DNA from: Cytophagales bacterium
Lineage (GTDB): Bacteria > Bacteroidota > Bacteroidia > Cytophagales > MED-G16
DNA: 18,379 bases
Reading direction: 5' to 3'
Assembly: GCA_029940715.1 (NCBI GenBank)
Contig: JAPYTU010000010.1
Span: forward strand, 1-18,379
Below are positions 8,910 to 17,552 of this stretch, one piece after another (position 1 is the first letter of the stretch; each line of letters opens with the position of its first letter). A model generated the notes under the pieces. It was not told the origin of the DNA and ran no database searches. It saw only the letters and a list, made by a program, of their open reading frames with translations. Both the position numbers and the translations under genes were made by a program.

Positions 8910-9377
8910 ATGAAAACTAATTATCATATTGATAATATCGATTTAAAAATATTAAGTATTTTATCTAATAATGCTAAAATGCCATATACTGAAGTAGCCA
9001 AAAAAGTATTTGTATCAGGTGGAACTGTTCATGTAAGAATGAAGAAATTAGAGAAAATGGGTGTTGTAAAAGGAACAAAATTACAAATTGATTATGATAA
9101 ATTAGGTTATAAAATGAAACTATTTATGGGTATTTATTTAGAAAAAAGTTTTTTATACAAAGATGCTGTTAGAGCTTTAAAACAAATTCCAGAAGTAATA
9201 GAACTACATGCAATAACAGGTCAGTATACAATTTTTGCTAAAATACTATGCAAAGATACTATACACTTAAAAAATGTTTTAGATACTAAAATCCATAAAG
9301 TAAAGGGCATAACAAGAACAGAATCTTTCTTATCAATAGAAGAAACATTCAAAGAAGTTTTAGCCCTCAACAACTAA
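8910..9377 (+). CDS. Lrp/AsnC family transcriptional regulator
   Basis: This 155-residue protein has the normal Lrp/AsnC length and layout. An N-terminal winged helix-turn-helix (about 5-60) begins with the family-typical IDNIDLKILSILSNNAKMPYT and contains the recognition-helix region VSGGTVHVRMKKLEKMGVVKG. After a linker, residues of about 66-145 form the RAM/AsnC ligand-binding domain, with alternating strands and helices and the IHKVKGITRTESFL segment near its end. Such proteins assemble into dimers and octamers and sense amino acids or other small molecules; the ligand cannot be read from the sequence. The start is the ATG preceded by CCACAAAAA, an A-rich Bacteroidota leader. It is divergent from the acyl-CoA synthetase and 66 bases before sufB, which has its own -7 element, so it is probably monocistronic. 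Whether it regulates either neighbour is unknown. Confidence 0.9.
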   Translation: MKTNYHIDNIDLKILSILSNNAKMPYTEVAKKVFVSGGTVHVRMKKLEKMGVVKGTKLQIDYDKLGYKMKLFMGIYLEKSFLYKDAVRALKQIPEVIELHAITGQYTIFAKILCKDTIHLKNVLDTKIHKVKGITRTESFLSIEETFKEVLALNN

Positions 9378-9419
9378 TAGAAATAGCCCTTTATTATTAC
9401 TTAATTATAATTTCTTAGT

Positions 9420-9427
9420 TAACTTTG
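9420..9427 (+). promoter_or_regulatory. Promoter -7 element of the suf operon
   Basis: TAACTTTG at 9420-9427 is an exact TAnnTTTG, 16 bases before the sufB ATG, which predicts a very short leader of about 10 bases. No TTTG is found at the optimal 19-base spacing upstream (the sequence there is TTAC), so only the -7 half is supported. No binding site for an iron or redox regulator was recognised. Confidence 0.5.
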
Positions 9428-9443
9428 CACTTCAATTTTTTAG

Positions 9444-10889
9444 ATGAACAAAGACGAAAAAATACTTAAAAATTTTACATCAAAAGATTACGAACATGGA
9501 TGGTCAACAGACATAGATGTAGACCAAGCTCCTAATGGACTTAATGAGGATATTATAAAGCTTATATCAAAAAAGAAAAATGAACCAAACTGGTTACTTA
9601 AATGGAGATTAGATGCTTTTTCAAAATTTAAAAAAATGAAAAGTCCTAATTGGGCTAATTTAAAAATTCCAAAAATTGATTTTCAAAAAATTTCATACTA
9701 TTCAGCGCCAAAACAAAAATCAAAATTAAAATCTCTTAAAGATGTTGATCCAGAAATATTAAAAACATTTGAAAAATTAGGAATTTCACTCAAAGAACAA
9801 GAAAGATTAAGCGGTGTAGCAGTAGATGCAGTAATTGATTCAGTTTCAATTGGTACTACATTTAAAGAACAATTAAGTGAATTAGGTATTATATTTTGTT
9901 CTTTCTCTGAGGCAGTTGAAGAACACCCAGAACTAATAAAAAAATATCTAGGAATGGTAGTACCTAAAAATGATAATTATTTTGCTGCTTTAAATTCTGC
10001 CGTATTTTCTGATGGATCATTCTGTTATATTCCAAAAGGTGTAAGATGTCCAATGGAGCTTTCAACCTATTTCAGAATCAATGCGGCTAATACTGGTCAA
10101 TTCGAAAGAACTTTGATTATTGCAGATGATAACTCATATGTTAGTTATTTAGAAGGTTGCACTGCACCTATGAGAGATGAAAACCAACTTCATGCTGCAG
10201 TAGTAGAAATATTTGCAGGAGAAAATGCTGAAGTAAAATATTCAACTATACAAAATTGGTACCCTGGAGATAAAAATGGAAAAGGAGGAATTTTCAATTT
10301 TGTTACTAAAAGAGGTATTTGTTATGGTGATTATTCAAAAATTAGTTGGACTCAAGTAGAAACAGGTTCAGCAATTACATGGAAATATCCTTCATGTATC
10401 CTAAAAGGTCATCATTCTAAGGGTGAATTTTATTCAGTAGCAGTCACAAACAATTATCAACAAGCTGATACAGGAACAAAAATGATTCACATTGGAAAAA
10501 ATACTATATCAAAAATTATATCAAAGGGAATTTCAGCTGGATTCTCACAAAATAGCTACAGAGGTCAAGTTCGAGTTATGAAAAGAGCTACTGAATCTAG
10601 AAATTTTTCTCAATGTGATTCTTTACTACTAGGAAATAATTGCGGTGCACATACATTCCCATACATTGATGTTGAAAATAAATCTTCCATAATCGAACAT
10701 GAAGCAACTACATCTAAAATTGGTGAAGACCAAATGTTCTATTGTCTGCAAAGAGGAATTGATGAAGAAAATGCCGTTGCTCTAATAGTAAATGGTTATG
10801 CAAAAGAAGTATTCAATCAATTGCCTATGGAATTTTCAGTTGAGGCTTCAAAATTATTATCACTAACCCTAGAAGGAAGTGTTGGTTAA
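9444..10889 (+). CDS. sufB: Fe-S cluster assembly scaffold protein SufB
   Basis: This 481-residue protein is close to the length of E. coli SufB (495). It is the scaffold subunit of the cytoplasmic SufBCD complex, on which Fe-S clusters are built from sulfur delivered by SufS/SufE. The C-terminal half has the beta-helix core with the family stretch [19 protein letters not shown] near residue 235. The sulfur-accepting cysteine of E. coli SufB (Cys405) aligns with Cys391 in SQCDSLLLG, and the Glu-His-Glu triad used in cluster assembly is at 418-420 ([19 protein letters not shown]). The C-terminus ...LEGSVG is the family's usual one. It is the first gene of the suf operon, with sufC starting 15 bases downstream. 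The first in-frame ATG downstream of the promoter element is used. There are no oddities; confidence is very high. Confidence 0.97.
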   Translation: MNKDEKILKNFTSKDYEHGWSTDIDVDQAPNGLNEDIIKLISKKKNEPNWLLKWRLDAFSKFKKMKSPNWANLKIPKIDFQKISYYSAPKQKSKLKSLKDVDPEILKTFEKLGISLKEQERLSGVAVDAVIDSVSIGTTFKEQLSELGIIFCSFSEAVEEHPELIKKYLGMVVPKNDNYFAALNSAVFSDGSFCYIPKGVRCPMELSTYFRINAANTGQFERTLIIADDNSYVSYLEGCTAPMRDENQLHAAVVEIFAGENAEVKYSTIQNWYPGDKNGKGGIFNFVTKRGICYGDYSKISWTQVETGSAITWKYPSCILKGHHSKGEFYSVAVTNNYQQADTGTKMIHIGKNTISKIISKGISAGFSQNSYRGQVRVMKRATESRNFSQCDSLLLGNNCGAHTFPYIDVENKSSIIEHEATTSKIGEDQMFYCLQRGIDEENAVALIVNGYAKEVFNQLPMEFSVEASKLLSLTLEGSVG

Positions 10890-10904
10890 ACTAAATAAAA
10901 AAAA

Positions 10905-11645
10905 ATGTTAGAAATAAAAAATCTTCATGTATCAGTTAACAATAATAAAATCCTTAAAGGATTAAACCTTAGTGTTAATAAAGGTGAAATTCATGCAATT
11001 ATGGGTCCAAATGGATCAGGGAAAAGTACCTTAGCATCAATAATTGCAGGAAGAAAAGAATATGAAGTTAATCAAGGAAGTATTATATATTCCAACAAGA
11101 AATTATTAGAGTTAAGTGCAGATGAAAGAGCTAAACAAGGGATTTTTCTTGCTTTTCAATACCCAATAGAAATACCTGGAATATCTACAACAAATTTTAT
11201 TAAAACCGCAGTCAATAAAATAAGAGAATCAAAAGGAAAAAAACCGCTTGATGCCGTTTCATTTTTAAAAGTTATGAAAGAAAAAATGAAAATTGTTAAA
11301 ATAAATCAAACGCTATTAAGTAGATCTATAAACGAAGGATTTTCGGGAGGTGAAAAGAAAAGAAATGAAATATTTCAAATGGCAATGCTTAATCCCAAAC
11401 TTGCTATTTTAGATGAAACAGATTCAGGTCTTGATATTGATGCTCTAAAAATTGTAGCAAAGGGAGTAAATAAACTAAAATCAAAAAATAATGCAACAAT
11501 TATTATAACCCATTATCAAAGATTACTCAACTATATAATTCCAGATTATGTTCATGTTTTAATTGACGGAAAAATTGTAAAATCTGGTGATAAAAATTTA
11601 GCTCAAGAACTTGAAAAAAAAGGATATGATTGGATTAGAGCTTAA
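10905..11645 (+). CDS. sufC: Fe-S cluster assembly ATPase SufC
   Basis: This 246-residue ABC-type ATPase has no membrane segments. Visible motifs are Walker A GPNGSGKST (34-42), a Q-loop Gln85 in LAFQYPIEIPG, the ABC signature FSGGEKKR (146-153), Walker B and catalytic glutamate ILDETDSGLD (168-177, Glu171), and switch His203 in ITHYQR. The LDETDSGLDIDAL run and the FQYP sequence are specific to SufC rather than to transporter ATPases. SufC binds SufB and SufD in the cytoplasm and uses ATP to open the scaffold for cluster formation. An A-rich stretch precedes the ATG, and sufD follows after 11 bases. Confidence 0.97.
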   Translation: MLEIKNLHVSVNNNKILKGLNLSVNKGEIHAIMGPNGSGKSTLASIIAGRKEYEVNQGSIIYSNKKLLELSADERAKQGIFLAFQYPIEIPGISTTNFIKTAVNKIRESKGKKPLDAVSFLKVMKEKMKIVKINQTLLSRSINEGFSGGEKKRNEIFQMAMLNPKLAILDETDSGLDIDALKIVAKGVNKLKSKNNATIIITHYQRLLNYIIPDYVHVLIDGKIVKSGDKNLAQELEKKGYDWIRA

Positions 11646-11656
11646 ATAATTGAAAA

Positions 11657-12940
11657 ATGATAAAAGATTTCACTTCTATAAAAAAAAATATTTCAAAAGA
11701 AACCAACAGCATATTAAAAACTAAAAAAACTAAAGTTTTTGATTCATTGGATGATGTTTTGAAAACATACAAAGAAGAATACAAATATTCTCCCTTATTA
11801 AGAAAAGTTTCAAAAAAATTTGATATTCTCAGAGTTGATTCTTTTAAAGAGAAAAAAAAGAATATTGATAAAAAAATACTTAATCAATATAAAAATCAGT
11901 ATTCAATTATTACAATAAATGGATTATTTCAAAAAAATGAATCAAAGATTCCTAATGGCATAAGTGTTAACACTTTTGATAAGCTAAATAATACTGACAA
12001 AAAATTCTTTCATAAATTCTTCAACAATCAAGATGATTCTAAAAGTGACATCTTCACGTCTATTAATACAATAAACTACAAAGAATCCTTACTTATAAAA
12101 ATTGATAAGAATTATTCTAAAAAAGATCATGTAAACATTTTGAATTTTATAATATCTAATTCAGGTGAATCTATAAATCATATTAGAAAACTAATAGTTT
12201 CTAATCAAAATTCTAAATCAGTATTTATAGAAGAATTTATCAGTCTAGATTCTATAGAAAATTTTTCTACCTCTGTAACAGAAATTATTCAAGAAGAAAA
12301 TTCTGAAATTGAATATTTAAATATTCAAAATGATAAAAATAATTTTCATTTTAATAGTATAAACATCTCTCAAAAACAAAATAGTATATCCAACTGTTTC
12401 ACTTTCAGTTATTCAGGTGCATTAGTTAGAAACAACTTAAACGTCAAACTTAAAGAAAAAAACTGTTACTCAAATATGTATGGATTTTATGCTCTTAGAG
12501 AAAAATCTCATGTTGATAATCATACTACTGTCGATCATATAGATGAAAATTCTATTAGCAACGAACACTATAAAGGTATTATGGATAATAATTCCAATGG
12601 AGTATTTAACGGAAAAATATTTGTTAGAAGAAAAGCACAAAAAACAAATGCATTTCAATCAAACAATAATATTCTCTTGTCAGATGAGGCAAAAATAAAT
12701 ACGAAACCTCAATTAGAAATTTGGGCTGATGATGTAAAATGTTCTCATGGCTGCACTGTTGGACAACTTGATAAAGAAGCTATATTTTATCTCCAGTCTA
12801 GAGGAATATCGAAAGAGAAAGCTATTTCAATGCTCCTTGGAGCATTTAGTGAAGAAATTATAGAAAAAATTGAAAATCAATTCATTAAAGAAAAAATTAA
12901 AAAAATAACCTATAAAAAATTAGAATACTTCACATCATGA
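11657..12940 (+). CDS. sufD: Fe-S cluster assembly protein SufD
   Basis: This 427-residue SufB paralogue completes the SufBC2D scaffold. The N-terminal half (to about residue 170) is Lys/Asn/Ser-rich and poorly conserved, as is common for SufD. The C-terminal beta-helix and tail are clear: HVDNHTTVDHI around residue 290, GKIFVRRKAQKTNAFQSNNN around 317-336, and ADDVKCSHGCTVGQLD around 357-372. His364 in KCSHG matches the functionally important His360 of E. coli SufD. The spacing to sufC is 11 bases, and the stop overlaps the sufS start codon in ATGA, indicating coupled translation. The family assignment is firm from the C-terminus and operon position. Confidence 0.95.
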   Translation: MIKDFTSIKKNISKETNSILKTKKTKVFDSLDDVLKTYKEEYKYSPLLRKVSKKFDILRVDSFKEKKKNIDKKILNQYKNQYSIITINGLFQKNESKIPNGISVNTFDKLNNTDKKFFHKFFNNQDDSKSDIFTSINTINYKESLLIKIDKNYSKKDHVNILNFIISNSGESINHIRKLIVSNQNSKSVFIEEFISLDSIENFSTSVTEIIQEENSEIEYLNIQNDKNNFHFNSINISQKQNSISNCFTFSYSGALVRNNLNVKLKEKNCYSNMYGFYALREKSHVDNHTTVDHIDENSISNEHYKGIMDNNSNGVFNGKIFVRRKAQKTNAFQSNNNILLSDEAKINTKPQLEIWADDVKCSHGCTVGQLDKEAIFYLQSRGISKEKAISMLLGAFSEEIIEKIENQFIKEKIKKITYKKLEYFTS

Positions 12941-14157
12941 GCAAACCTCTTAATATTGATAGGTTAAGAAAAGAATTTCCTATACTTAAAACAAAAATAA
13001 ATAATAATAATTTAGTTTATTTTGATAATGCAGCTACAACACAAAAGCCTATAAAGGTTATAAATGCGTTAGATTATTATTATAAAAATATTAATTCAAA
13101 CATTCATAGAGGCATACATTCTCTAGCTGAAATAGCAACTAAAGAATTTGAAAAAACCAGATCAATTGTTAAAAAGTTTATAAATGCAAAAAATGAAGAA
13201 GAAATAATTTTCACCAGAGGAACAACTGAAGGTATTAATTTAGTTGCCAATTGCTACCCTAAAAAATATTTAAAAGAAAATGATGAAATAATCATTAGTG
13301 AGATGGAACATCATTCAAACATTGTGCCATGGCAAATGATCTGCAAAGAAAAAAAACTCAAACTAAAAGTAATTGAAATAAATAAAAAGGGAGAATTAGA
13401 TTTAAATAGTTTTAAAAGTTTGATTACTGATAAAACAAAATTTGTCTCATTAGTTCATATTTCAAACTCACTTGGAACAATTAATCCAATCAAGAAAATA
13501 ATTAGCATTTGTAGAGATAACGATATTAAAATTTTAATAGATGGAGCACAAGCATCTCCTCATATTAATATCAACGTTCAGGAGCTTGATTGTGATTTTT
13601 ATGTATTATCTGCTCATAAAATGTATGGACCTACTGGTGTCGGAGTAATGTACGGAAAAAGTAAATTATTAAATGAAATGCCCCCTTACATGGGTGGTGG
13701 AGAAATGATTAAAAATGTTACATTTAATAAAACCACATACAATGATATTCCTTATAAATTCGAGGCTGGAACTCCAAATATTGGAGACGTAATAGCATTT
13801 AAAGAAGCTATAAACTTTATTAATGAAATAGGAAAAGAAAATATTCAAAATTACGAGAAAGATCTAAAAAATTACACATTGGAAAAACTTCAAAATATTG
13901 ATGGATTAAAACTAGTGGGTGATGCAAAAAATCGTATAGGTGTATTTTCTTTTACAATTGAAAATACACATTATTATGATCTTGGGCTATTATTGGATGC
14001 GAAAGGAATCGCAGTTAGAACAGGCCACCACTGCACACAACCAATTATGGATAAATTTAATATTGAAGGTACAACTAGAATGTCACTTGCTATATATAAT
14101 TCAATAGAAGAAATAGATTATTTTATAGAGTCATTAAAAAAAATAATAAATAAATAA
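12937..14157 (+). CDS. sufS: Cysteine desulfurase SufS (class V aminotransferase fold)
   Basis: This 406-residue PLP enzyme has the same length as E. coli SufS. It removes sulfur from L-cysteine, giving alanine and an enzyme persulfide that is handed to SufE. Visible motifs are YFDNAATTQKP (28-38), the EMEHHSNIVPW segment (122-132) with the PLP-stacking His, DGAQ at 202-205, the PLP-binding Lys228 in SAHKMYGPTG, and the catalytic Cys366 in RTGHHCTQP. Lys228 and Cys366 correspond to Lys226 and Cys364 of E. coli SufS. The RxGHHC form with a short active-site loop is the type II (SufS/CsdA) pattern, as distinct from IscS. Its ATG overlaps the sufD stop by four bases, and sufE begins one base after its stop. 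Confidence 0.97.
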   Translation: MSKPLNIDRLRKEFPILKTKINNNNLVYFDNAATTQKPIKVINALDYYYKNINSNIHRGIHSLAEIATKEFEKTRSIVKKFINAKNEEEIIFTRGTTEGINLVANCYPKKYLKENDEIIISEMEHHSNIVPWQMICKEKKLKLKVIEINKKGELDLNSFKSLITDKTKFVSLVHISNSLGTINPIKKIISICRDNDIKILIDGAQASPHININVQELDCDFYVLSAHKMYGPTGVGVMYGKSKLLNEMPPYMGGGEMIKNVTFNKTTYNDIPYKFEAGTPNIGDVIAFKEAINFINEIGKENIQNYEKDLKNYTLEKLQNIDGLKLVGDAKNRIGVFSFTIENTHYYDLGLLLDAKGIAVRTGHHCTQPIMDKFNIEGTTRMSLAIYNSIEEIDYFIESLKKIINK

Positions 14158-14158
14158 A

Positions 14159-14575
14159 TTGAAAAAAATAAATACTATTCAAAAAAAAATAATAGAAGAA
14201 TTTAAAATTTTAGATCAAGATTTTGAAATGACATTAAATTATCTTATGGAGTTAGGAGACAAAGTTCCCCCAATTAAAGAAAAGTATAAAATAGAAGAAA
14301 ATATAATTAAAGGTTGTCAATCTCAAGTTTGGCTTACCTACAAACTAAATAATAACGGATTTACATTTTCAGGAGATAGCAATACGGAGATAACAAAAGG
14401 ACTATTAAGTTTATTAATAAGAATTTATTCAGATTGTTCTCCAAAAGAAATAATTGATTCAAATTTGTTTTTTATTGAAGAAATAGGTCTTAATAGATTT
14501 ATTGGAACTCAACGATCTAACGGTTTAAAATCAATGAAAAATAAATTTAAAATTTTTGCCTTATCTAATATTTGA
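14159..14575 (+). CDS. sufE: Cysteine desulfuration protein SufE (TTG start)
   Basis: This 138-residue protein accepts persulfide sulfur from SufS and passes it to SufB. The acceptor Cys53 lies in IIKGCQSQVWL, equivalent to Cys51 of E. coli SufE. The start is TTG, one base after the sufS stop. No ATG, GTG or other TTG precedes it in frame before an upstream stop, and the first internal ATG (codon 23) would delete the first helix (IQKKIIEEFKIL), which the family has. The protein would therefore begin at a rare codon, preceded by the A-rich sequence AAATAAA. The following gene begins two bases after its TGA. The family assignment is firm; the start codon is the least certain point. Confidence 0.93.
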   Translation: MKKINTIQKKIIEEFKILDQDFEMTLNYLMELGDKVPPIKEKYKIEENIIKGCQSQVWLTYKLNNNGFTFSGDSNTEITKGLLSLLIRIYSDCSPKEIIDSNLFFIEEIGLNRFIGTQRSNGLKSMKNKFKIFALSNI

Positions 14576-14577
14576 AA

Positions 14578-14901
14578 ATGAATAGTAAAAACGAAGAACT
14601 ACAACTCAAAGAAGAAATTATCAGAGCTATAAAAACAGTTCATGATCCAGAAATACCTGTAGATGTATACGAATTAGGTCTAATTTATGACATTCAAATT
14701 CTACCAATTAACAATGTTCATATTCTAATTACACTTACATCTCCTGCATGTCCTGCTGCAGAGTCTATTCCAAAAGATATAAAAGATAAAGTTGAGATGA
14801 TAAAAGAAATTAATGACGTGGAAGTAGAGATAACTTTTGATCCTCCTTACACCGCCGATTTAATGTCTGAAGAAGCGAAATTGGAACTTGGCTTTATGTA
14901 A
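14578..14901 (+). CDS. DUF59/MIP18-family Fe-S assembly protein (SufT-like)
   Basis: This small protein of 107 residues starts at the ATG two bases after the sufE stop; a TTG six bases further upstream is in frame but would overlap sufE. It is a single DUF59 (FeS_assembly_P) domain: the N-terminal AIKTVHDPEIPVDVYELGLIYDI and the TSPACPAAESIP motif with its conserved Cys are both present, and the C-terminus FDPPYTADLMSEEAKLELG is the typical end. The family includes bacterial SufT and PaaD and eukaryotic MIP18/CIA2, which assist Fe-S cluster maturation or delivery. In Bacteroidota such a gene commonly follows sufE. The exact role (carrier or targeting factor) is not settled by sequence. Confidence 0.9.
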   Translation: MNSKNEELQLKEEIIRAIKTVHDPEIPVDVYELGLIYDIQILPINNVHILITLTSPACPAAESIPKDIKDKVEMIKEINDVEVEITFDPPYTADLMSEEAKLELGFM

Positions 14902-14928
14902 AAAATTAATAACTTAAATATATATAAT

Positions 14929-15348
14929 ATGTACCCTCAAGAATTAACAAAACCAATGATTGAAGAGCTTACAAAAAATGGCTTTTCAGAATTAAAAACG
15001 ACCGAAAGTGTTACCAATAATTTAGGTGATAACTCTGGAAAATGTTTAGTATTAGTAAATTCAGTTTGTGGTTGTGCTGCTGGGGCAGCTAGACCAGGTG
15101 TTAGACAAGCATTAGAAAATACTACAAAAAAACCTGATAAGTTGTACACTGTTTTTGCTGGTGTAGATTTTGAAGCTGTAGAAAAAGTTAGAGAAATGTG
15201 TCTACCCTATCCTCCAAGTTCTCCTGCGATTGCATTATTTAATAATGGTGAATTAATACACTTTGTTGAAAGACATCATATCGAAGGAAGAAATGCTAGC
15301 ATGATTTCTGATCATCTTATTGATGTTTTCGATGAACATTGCAATTAA
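14929..15348 (+). CDS. BrxA/BrxB family bacilliredoxin (DUF1094, YphP/YqiW type)
   Basis: This 139-residue thioredoxin-fold protein has the family's active site CGC: Cys47-Gly-Cys49 in VNSVCGCAAGAARPG. Other matching segments are the N-terminal MYPQELTKPMIEELTKNGF, the central YTVFAGVDFEAVEKVREM, the cis-Pro loop region PPSSPAIALFNNGELIHFVERHHIEGR, and a total length normal for the family. In Bacillus, bacilliredoxins remove bacillithiol from S-bacillithiolated proteins; this protein may do the same or act as a thiol-disulfide isomerase. It lies 27 bases after the DUF59 gene in the suf operon, where it could protect or reduce the thiols of SufB, SufE or SufS; that link is inference. The start ATG follows an AT-rich leader. 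Confidence 0.92.
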   Translation: MYPQELTKPMIEELTKNGFSELKTTESVTNNLGDNSGKCLVLVNSVCGCAAGAARPGVRQALENTTKKPDKLYTVFAGVDFEAVEKVREMCLPYPPSSPAIALFNNGELIHFVERHHIEGRNASMISDHLIDVFDEHCN

Positions 15349-15370
15349 TAAAAAAAAAAGAATCTAATTT

Positions 15371-15378
15371 TATATTTG
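15371..15378 (+). promoter_or_regulatory. Possible promoter -7 element upstream of hppA
   Basis: TATATTTG at 15371-15378 is an exact TAnnTTTG, 34 bases before the hppA ATG, within the 64-base gap after the bacilliredoxin gene. No TTTG lies at the expected distance upstream, so this is a half-match in AT-rich DNA. If real, hppA and ftsX form a separate unit from the suf operon. Confidence 0.35.
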
Positions 15379-15412
15379 ATACTATATTTACGCAAAACTT
15401 AAAAAAATAACT

Positions 15413-17548
15413 ATGGATAACATATTATACTTATTACCATCAACTGGTTTAGTTGCTCTTTTATTTGTTTATATAAAAAGCAAATGGGTAGAATCAAAAG
15501 AAATTGGTACAGATAAAATGAAAAGAATTGCTACAAATATTTCTGATGGAGCAATGGCATTTTTAAAAGCTGAATATAAAATATTATCGATTTTTGTAAT
15601 CTTAACATCAGTAATATTAGCTTATAAAGGACATAGTGAGGGTACAAGTTGGCTTGTAGCAGTATCATTTATAGTTGGAGCTATTTGTTCTGGACTCGCT
15701 GGATACATCGGAATGAAGGTTGCTACAAAAGCAAATGTTAGAACTACAAATGCAGCACAGCATTCACTTGGAAAAGCATTAGAAATTGCATTTTCTGGTG
15801 GATCTGTTATGGGAATGGGAGTTGTAGGTCTTGGTATATTAGGTCTAAGTTCATTATTTATTATATACAGTTCAATGTTTGATAGTATTGACACTGTAAT
15901 AAAAGTAATTTCAGGGTTTTCTCTCGGTGCCTCTTCAATTGCACTTTTCGCAAGAGTTGGAGGTGGAATTTACACTAAAGCTGCTGACGTAGGAGCTGAT
16001 TTAGTTGGTAAAGTAGAAGCAGGAATTCCAGAAGATCATCCTCTAAATCCTGCTACTATAGCTGATAATGTTGGAGATAATGTTGGAGATGTTGCTGGTA
16101 TGGGTGCTGATCTATTTGAATCATTTGTAGGCTCAATTGTTGCAACAATGGTTCTTGGAACAGCTTTTTATGGTCTTCAAGAATTTGAAGGAAATGAAAT
16201 TAATGCAGTAATTCTTCCATTATTTATAGCTTCAACAGGAATAATCACGTCAATAATAGGTACATTTTTTGTCAAAGTTAAAGAAGGGGGAAGTCCTCAT
16301 AAAGCACTTAATATGGGTGAATTTATTTCAGCTGGATTAATGATAGTATCAACATATTTCTTAATTGATTACTTTCTTCCTGAAACATGGACTTTAACAT
16401 TATTAGGAGGAGAAATTAAGTCATATACTTCTAATGGTGTTTTTGCTGCTACAATTGTTGGCTTAGTAGCTGGTCTAGGAGTTGGAAAAATAACTGAATA
16501 TTATACTGCAACTGGAACAAAACCAGTACTCTCTATTGTTAAACAATCAGAAACTGGAGCAGCTACAACTATTATTGCTGGCCTAGGAGTTGGTATGATG
16601 TCTACCGCTATTCCTATCATTTTAATTTGCATTGCTATTTTAACTTCATTTCATTTTGCTGGATTATACGGCATAGCTATAGCTGCAGTTGGAATGCTTG
16701 CTAATACTGGAATTCAACTTGCAGTTGATGCTTATGGACCTATTTCTGATAATGCAGGAGGTATTGCAGAAATGGCTGAACTTCCTCCAGAAGTTAGAAA
16801 AAGAACTGACAAATTAGATGCAGTTGGCAATACCACTGCAGCTATTGGTAAAGGATTTGCAATTGCATCTGCTGCATTAACAGCTCTTGCTTTATTCGCT
16901 GCTTTTATGCAAACAGCAGAAATAGAATTTATAGACATATCCAATCCTATAGTTATGACAGGTCTACTTTTAGGAGCTATGTTACCATATGTTTTTTCAG
17001 CCTTATCAATGAATGCTGTTGGAAAGGCAGCCATGAGTATGATTGAAGAAGTTAGAAGACAATTTAAAGAACTTCCAAAATTAAAAGCTGCACTAGAAGT
17101 AATGAAGAAATATAATTCTGACTTGTCAAGGGCAACAGAGGCAGAGATGAAAATATTTAATGAGGCTGATGGGGTTGCAGAATATAGCAAATGTGTTGAG
17201 ATATCAACTCAGGCAGCATTAAGAGAAATGATACTACCTGGTCTTTTAGCAATATCCGTTCCTGTTCTAATTGGGTTTATTGGTGGCGCAGAAATGTTAG
17301 GTGGTTTATTAGCTGGTGTAACTTCATCTGGAGTTTTAATGGCAATTTTTCAATCTAATGCTGGGGGAGCATGGGATAATGCTAAAAAGATGATTGAAGA
17401 AGCTGGTAATAAGGGAACTGAAGCTCATAAAGCTGCAGTAGTTGGAGATACTGTTGGTGATCCATTTAAAGACACTTCAGGACCATCATTAAATATTCTA
17501 TTAAAATTAATATCAGTAGTTGCGCTAGTTATAGCTCCTCTACTATAA
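15413..17548 (+). CDS. hppA: K+-dependent membrane-bound pyrophosphatase (H+ and/or Na+ pumping)
   Basis: This 711-residue protein with about 16 hydrophobic helices is a normal membrane pyrophosphatase. PPi-binding motifs are [20 protein letters not shown] (183-202), DNVGDNVGD (218-226) and, near the C-terminus, [15 protein letters not shown]. It hydrolyses PPi in the cytoplasm and pumps cations outward. NTTAAIGKG (473-481) has Ala476 and Gly479 where K+-independent enzymes have Lys and Thr, so this is the K+-dependent subfamily. In helix 6, Asp233 and Glu236 are in the ADLFES spacing (Glu three residues after Asp), as in the Na+-pumping Thermotoga enzyme, instead of Glu seven residues on as in plant H+ pumps. 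This keeps Na+ or dual Na+/H+ transport open, but does not prove it, since K+-dependent H+ pumps also exist. ftsX follows after 4 bases. Confidence 0.95.
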   Translation: MDNILYLLPSTGLVALLFVYIKSKWVESKEIGTDKMKRIATNISDGAMAFLKAEYKILSIFVILTSVILAYKGHSEGTSWLVAVSFIVGAICSGLAGYIGMKVATKANVRTTNAAQHSLGKALEIAFSGGSVMGMGVVGLGILGLSSLFIIYSSMFDSIDTVIKVISGFSLGASSIALFARVGGGIYTKAADVGADLVGKVEAGIPEDHPLNPATIADNVGDNVGDVAGMGADLFESFVGSIVATMVLGTAFYGLQEFEGNEINAVILPLFIASTGIITSIIGTFFVKVKEGGSPHKALNMGEFISAGLMIVSTYFLIDYFLPETWTLTLLGGEIKSYTSNGVFAATIVGLVAGLGVGKITEYYTATGTKPVLSIVKQSETGAATTIIAGLGVGMMSTAIPIILICIAILTSFHFAGLYGIAIAAVGMLANTGIQLAVDAYGPISDNAGGIAEMAELPPEVRKRTDKLDAVGNTTAAIGKGFAIASAALTALALFAAFMQTAEIEFIDISNPIVMTGLLLGAMLPYVFSALSMNAVGKAAMSMIEEVRRQFKELPKLKAALEVMKKYNSDLSRATEAEMKIFNEADGVAEYSKCVEISTQAALREMILPGLLAISVPVLIGFIGGAEMLGGLLAGVTSSGVLMAIFQSNAGGAWDNAKKMIEEAGNKGTEAHKAAVVGDTVGDPFKDTSGPSLNILLKLISVVALVIAPLL

Positions 17549-17552
17549 ATAT

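Noticed and set aside
12470..12658. A 62-codon minus-strand open frame inside sufD.
   Set aside because: It is antisense to the conserved SufD core and has no support.
15622..15894. A 90-codon minus-strand open frame inside hppA.
   Set aside because: It is antisense to conserved membrane helices of the pyrophosphatase and has no recognisable family or start context.
16732..17190. A 152-codon minus-strand open frame inside hppA.
   Set aside because: It is an exact antisense shadow of a strongly conserved region of the pyrophosphatase, with a composition (Ser/Ala/Ile) expected from reading that gene backwards.
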